Shown here in pieces: positions 5,875-7,732 of a stretch of DNA of 7,732 nt. Position 1 is the first letter of the stretch. Each line of letters begins with the position of its first letter. The notes beneath the pieces are model-generated. The model saw only the letters and a program-made list of their open reading frames with translations. It was not told where the DNA came from and made no database searches. Position numbers and translations under genes: made by a program. This stretch comes from Bacillota bacterium (GTDB taxonomy: Bacteria; Bacillota; Dethiobacteria; Dethiobacterales; Dethiobacteraceae). Location: NCBI GenBank assembly GCA_024650095.1, contig JANKMV010000085.1, positions 1-7,732 on the forward strand. The letters run 5' to 3'.

Positions 5875-6681
5875 GTGTTTAGGCTACGAGATCACGTCAT
5901 TTCCCTAGTGGCCGTATTCTTGGCCTTGGGGCTTGGGATAATCATTGGTACGGGTATTAGTGAAGACATGTTGGTAAAACAGCAACGCTTATTGATTGAT
6001 CAAATGACTACTGATTTTAGCAGCTTGCGGGAAGAAAGGATGCAGTTAGAAGCTCGTTTGCAAACAGTTTCGCGGGACATATATTTGTGGGAGAAATACC
6101 AGGAGGCACTTTATCCTGGCATCGTCACTGGTGTTCTACGTGAAAGAAAAATTGCCATCATTTATCACGCTACCACGATTCCCCAAAGCGTGTTGACACT
6201 AATTCAGGATGGCGAAGCCAAGCTTTGCAGTGTGATCGGTGTGCAAGATAAGACGGCACTTGGTGAGAATACGGGTGATTTAGCCTCTATTTTGACCGCG
6301 TTAACCGTTGGTGATGAGTTTGGTGATGATAAGGAAAAGCAGTTAGCGACCTATCTGACGACGGGCGCCGTCAACGTGGAAATTGCCACGACAGAAAAGC
6401 CAGATACTGTGCTGTTACTAGTGGGAGAGCGGGGTAGTATTGACAAAAACATCGTCACAACAGTAACACAATCGTTGCAGCAAGCGCAGGTGACAGTGAT
6501 TGGTCTTGAGTGGAGCGATATTAAATCATCTTTGCTAGGTGATTTGAAAGCGGCGGGAATTTCCACCATCGATAATGCGGAGACTGTATTTGGTCAATTT
6601 TCTCTGCTTTCAGTTTTACGCGGGAGTGCAGGAAGCTATGGCATTAAAGAGTCAGCCGATGAATTAATGGCGACATTTTGA
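5875..6681 (+). CDS. steB: SteB/MctB-like membrane-anchored coiled-coil protein
   Basis: The 268-residue product has a short basic N-terminus (MFRLRDHV), one membrane segment at about 8-26 rich in small residues and ending GIIIGTGI, then a heptad-like coiled coil at about 33-72, then a mixed alpha/beta domain with hydrophobic strands near 92-97, 177-183 and 206-211. This is the layout of the family labelled copper transporter MctB in mycobacteria and SteB in corynebacteria. Most of the chain should lie outside the cytoplasm. I see no cysteine, histidine or methionine cluster suggesting metal binding, and the steA neighbour favours the division-partner reading over copper transport. GTG 5875 is supported by AAGGAGGT (5858-5865) with 9 bases between, and the site overlaps the end of steA, so the two genes are likely coupled. 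Confidence 0.82.
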   Translation: MFRLRDHVISLVAVFLALGLGIIIGTGISEDMLVKQQRLLIDQMTTDFSSLREERMQLEARLQTVSRDIYLWEKYQEALYPGIVTGVLRERKIAIIYHATTIPQSVLTLIQDGEAKLCSVIGVQDKTALGENTGDLASILTALTVGDEFGDDKEKQLATYLTTGAVNVEIATTEKPDTVLLLVGERGSIDKNIVTTVTQSLQQAQVTVIGLEWSDIKSSLLGDLKAAGISTIDNAETVFGQFSLLSVLRGSAGSYGIKESADELMATF

Positions 6682-6683
6682 GC

Positions 6684-6688
6684 GGAGG
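6684..6688 (+). promoter_or_regulatory. Ribosome binding site that sets the glycosyltransferase start at 6696
   Basis: GGAGG lies 7 bases before ATG 6696, an ideal distance. A TTG at 6678 is in frame and overlaps the steB stop, but it would put this site inside the coding region and add six residues (MSGGQQ) before the conserved start of the family fold, so ATG 6696 is preferred. Confidence 0.85.
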
Positions 6689-6695
6689 CCAACAG

Positions 6696-7376
6696 ATGAA
6701 AGCGTCCGCCATTATTCCTGCGTACAATGAAGAAAAAAGTATAGAGGCGACCATTGTTGCTTTGCAACAGATTGACGCCATAGTAGAAATTATCGTAGTA
6801 GATGATGGTTCTCGCGATCATACGGCCAGGAGGGCGGTTGCTGCAGGTGCGACGGTCGTGCAACTGGGTACGAATGTGGGCAAAGGCGGGGCGCTCACCG
6901 CAGGTATGCGGGAGGCACACCATGATATTCTTTGCTTTGTGGATGCAGATTTAGGCGCATGTGCAAGCGAGTTTACGCACTTGCTACCCCCTGTCATCCA
7001 CGGTGAAGCAGATATGACCATTGCCTTGTTTCCACCAGCCACACGACGTGGCGGCTTTGGCTTAGTGAAAGGATTAGCCATGTACGGGATAGGTAAACTC
7101 AGTGGTTTTAGACCCGCATCCCCCTTATCCGGACAGCGTGTTCTGCGTCGTGCTGTCTGGGAAGAAGCTCGCTGCCCCCTTGGTGGCTTTGGGGTAGAAG
7201 TGGGTTTGACAGTGGAATGCGTACGTAATGGTTTTCGTTTACAAGAGATTCCCGTGTGTATGACACATCGCGAAACAGGACGAGATGTAAGGGGCTTTAC
7301 CCATCGAGGTAGACAATTTTATCATTTGTTGTATACGCTGGGTCAATTATGGAGGATGCGGAGGGTGAAAGCGTAA
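6696..7376 (+). CDS. Family 2 glycosyltransferase (GT-A fold, DPM-synthase-like, soluble)
   Basis: The protein (226 residues from ATG 6696) is a compact GT2 enzyme expected to move a sugar from a nucleotide donor to an acceptor at the inner face of the membrane. Motifs in order are IIPAYNEEKSI (6-16), the nucleotide-binding VVDDGSRDHT (34-43), VGKGGALTAGM (61-71), the metal-binding DAD (83-85), PLSGQRVLRR (143-152) and GGFGVEVGL (163-171), then a basic C-terminal tail. There is no membrane segment, unlike GT2 enzymes with added export domains. Donor and acceptor cannot be read from the sequence. It lies 14 bases after steB and overlaps the next gene by one base, so it belongs to the same operon. 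Its neighbour, an MraY-like enzyme, would make a polyprenyl-linked sugar phosphate, a natural acceptor, but that link is inference. Confidence 0.9.
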   Translation: MKASAIIPAYNEEKSIEATIVALQQIDAIVEIIVVDDGSRDHTARRAVAAGATVVQLGTNVGKGGALTAGMREAHHDILCFVDADLGACASEFTHLLPPVIHGEADMTIALFPPATRRGGFGLVKGLAMYGIGKLSGFRPASPLSGQRVLRRAVWEEARCPLGGFGVEVGLTVECVRNGFRLQEIPVCMTHRETGRDVRGFTHRGRQFYHLLYTLGQLWRMRRVKA

Positions 7377-7732
7377 TGGAGATTTCTATGTATATTATCC
7401 TCATTCTGGCAGCCGCCATGGTGATGATCCCAGTTTGGGGCGAGCTGGTACGTCTTGTGGGTCATCTGGGAGTGAACTATGATGGTAAACAGATTCCCCA
7501 AAGTATGGGTGCAGTCTTCCCATTAATTTTTCTCGTGGCGGCTCTGTGGGCGACAGCCACTGAAATGTTGACATTTGGGCTGATTTGGCGTGCCTTGGTC
7601 ATTACGATTGGTTTAGGTACATTAGGTTTAGTGGATGATATATGGGGTGATCAGCAAGTTAAAGGCATCAGAGGCCATTTTTCCAAGCTATTGTTGAGAG
7701 GGGAAGTGACCACAGGTCTGCTTAAAGCCGTG
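7376..7732 (+). CDS. MraY-like polyprenyl-phosphate sugar-1-phosphate transferase (family 4), 3' truncated by window edge
   Basis: The frame starts at ATG 7376, overlapping the previous stop by one base (TAATG), and is still open at the end of the window, giving 119 residues. Hydrophobic segments at about 5-21, 46-63 and 67-86 predict membrane helices. Between the first two lies YDGKQIPQSMGAV, which corresponds to the K-x-x-T-P-x-x-G-G loop of the MraY/WecA superfamily. After the third comes GLVDDIWGD with the Asp pair D87-D88 that binds magnesium, then VKGIRGHFSKLLLRG and TTGLLK. The family transfers a sugar-1-phosphate from a UDP-sugar to undecaprenyl phosphate. It is not the canonical MraY, judging by the divergent first motif and the setting away from mur genes. 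GGAGGG at 7360-7365 serves ATG 7376. ATG 7388 is an alternative, with GGAG six bases upstream. Confidence 0.82.
   Translation, partial: MEISMYIILILAAAMVMIPVWGELVRLVGHLGVNYDGKQIPQSMGAVFPLIFLVAALWATATEMLTFGLIWRALVITIGLGTLGLVDDIWGDQQVKGIRGHFSKLLLRGEVTTGLLKAV

Noticed and set aside
5875..6681. Annotating steB as a copper transporter from the MctB family name
   Set aside because: There is one membrane segment, no visible metal-binding cluster, and a division-type neighbour. The family label does not show copper transport here.
6678..6695. TTG start for the glycosyltransferase overlapping the steB stop
   Set aside because: GGAGG at 6684-6688 is ideally placed for ATG 6696, and the family fold begins right after that ATG.

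Overview
The window looks like chromosome from a spore-forming, low-to-mid GC Firmicute, of the Clostridia/Peptococcaceae or Negativicutes type. The main evidence is the linked order NAD kinase, recN, spoIVB, spo0A, followed by a steA-steB-glycosyltransferase cluster. SpoIVB and Spo0A exist only in endospore formers and both look intact here. I cannot name the genus from this sequence alone. All genes lie on the + strand, and I saw no tRNA, rRNA, mobile element, CRISPR array or sign of recent transfer.

Layout. (1) 1-1825: the last 53 codons of an NAD kinase gene, then after 7 bases a full recN (DNA double-strand-break repair). The argR gene that often sits beside recN in Firmicutes is absent here. 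(2) 1826-2177: a 352-base intergenic region with a strong terminator, a second hairpin, a candidate forespore (sigma-G type) promoter, and a very strong Shine-Dalgarno followed by an 8-codon open frame whose stop overlaps the spoIVB start. (3) 2178-3491: spoIVB, the forespore PDZ/serine protease that triggers sigma-K activation, closed by a long bidirectional terminator hairpin that begins inside its stop codon. (4) 3533-3780: the spo0A control region, with a consensus-perfect sigma-H promoter whose -10 overlaps a perfect 0A box, plus tandem Shine-Dalgarno sequences. (5) 3781-4554: spo0A, then another strong terminator. (6) 4720-7732: a tightly packed operon of steA (TPP-kinase-like domain plus C-terminal membrane anchor), steB/mctB-like (N-terminal membrane anchor plus coiled coil), a soluble family 2 glycosyltransferase, and the start of an MraY-like polyprenyl-phosphate sugar-phosphate transferase. 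The last gene runs off the window.

How the parts fit. Spo0A is the master switch for sporulation, and its promoter shows the expected sigma-H plus Spo0A autoregulatory logic. SpoIVB acts late in the same programme and carries its own likely forespore promoter. The steA-steB-glycosyltransferase operon has its own transcription unit. It pairs two predicted septum-associated membrane proteins with two enzymes of the lipid-linked glycan type, so an envelope or septal polysaccharide task is the natural guess. This is the least understood part of the window and the best candidate for an undescribed system.
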